Source: Terriglobia bacterium
Lineage (GTDB): Bacteria; Acidobacteriota; Terriglobia; Bryobacterales; Bryobacteraceae
Reading direction: 5' to 3'
DNA length: 42,541 nt
NCBI GenBank assembly: GCA_020073325.1
Contig: JAIQFJ010000004.1
Location: 1-42,541 of the forward strand
Shown here: positions 42,362-42,541 of the stretch, in pieces
Numbering within the stretch: position 1 is the first letter of the stretch
Layout: each line of letters starts with the position of its first letter
The notes under the pieces: model-generated
What the model was told of the DNA's origin: nothing
The model's input: the letters and a program-made list of their open reading frames with translations, nothing else
The model's database searches: none
Made by a program: the position numbers and the translations under genes

Positions 42362-42541
42362 TCAAGCGAAAATCATGCGTTCCTGCCAATCTCGACCCGA
42401 CCGCAGCATGTCATTCAGCACCACCAGCATCCGTCTGGCGACCGCAATCAGTGCCAACTGGCGCGGCTTTCCTCGCGCGACCAGATTTTCATAGATGGCC
42501 CGAAAGGTTCCGGCTCGCCGGACCGCTGTCCAACTCGCCAG
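42362..42541 (-). mobile_element. IS110-family transposase, C-terminal end (cut by window edge)
   Basis: Reading the minus strand from the right edge gives 59 residues in one frame to TGA at 42364-42362. The text AVRRAGTFRAIYENLVARGK and the block KPRQLALIAVARRMLVVLND match the C-terminal end (Transposase_20) of IS116/IS110/IS902 transposases, whose usual ending is ...RGKPKKVALVA..RKLL..LNA. The rest of the element lies outside the window, so whether it is intact is unknown. The element end should lie between 42190 and 42361. Confidence 0.82.

Overview
The window looks like a chromosomal stretch of an acidobacterium close to Solibacter/Bryobacter. It is GC-rich and carries several family markers of that group. 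There are three ADOP-type (acidobacterial duplicated orphan permease) MacB-like transporters, two of them preceded by a PadR repressor gene. There is also an NHL-repeat protein with the Solibacter-type C-terminal domain, a VWFA-related acidobacterial protein, a Ser/Thr kinase with TPR tail next to an ECF sigma factor, a PEP-CTERM protein and a large winged-helix/AAA/TPR regulator. The assignment rests on recognised families, not on a 16S gene; no rRNA, tRNA or CRISPR was seen.

Layout. 1-5172 (+): membrane Ser/Thr kinase (cut at the left edge), zinc-ribbon membrane protein, ECF sigma factor, a small secreted protein and a PEP-CTERM surface protein, probably a signalling/surface cassette. 5193-13572: an ADOP permease (-), a two-subunit molybdenum hydroxylase (+) and a PadR-ADOP pair (-). 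13717-18825: CPA2 antiporter, six-bladed NHL protein, GNAT enzyme (-) with no proper start codon, and a secreted serine hydrolase. 18876-24615: a very large TonB-receptor-like outer-membrane protein convergent with a second PadR-ADOP pair. 24961-29223: deacetylase-like protein with VCBS repeats, Tat-exported flavin oxidoreductase (spermidine dehydrogenase family) and a second GNAT. 29224-29574 is a gene-free stretch with a good promoter and a run of hairpins (candidate small RNA), followed by the winged-helix/AAA/TPR regulator and a clear terminator. 32646-34060: a long inverted repeat, a Tat-exported sulfite-oxidase-family enzyme (-) and a REP-like hairpin region.

34113-41211 is mainly a signalling locus: a small HhH protein, then TonB-dependent receptor, YfiR-like periplasmic protein, a CHASE8-HAMP-PAS-PAS histidine kinase broken by one in-frame TAA, and two Rcp1-like single-domain response regulators. 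It meets a second histidine kinase tail to tail. I infer an outer-membrane to inner-membrane signalling chain in which YfiR acts on the CHASE8 domain of the kinase. At the right edge are a VWFA protein (-) and the C-terminal end of an IS110-family transposase (-).

The main points to follow up are the candidate CCUCC-loop RNA at 29207-29460, the receptor/YfiR/CHASE8-kinase locus with its nonsense codon, a shared inverted repeat in both PadR promoters, and a GNAT reading frame that lacks a start.
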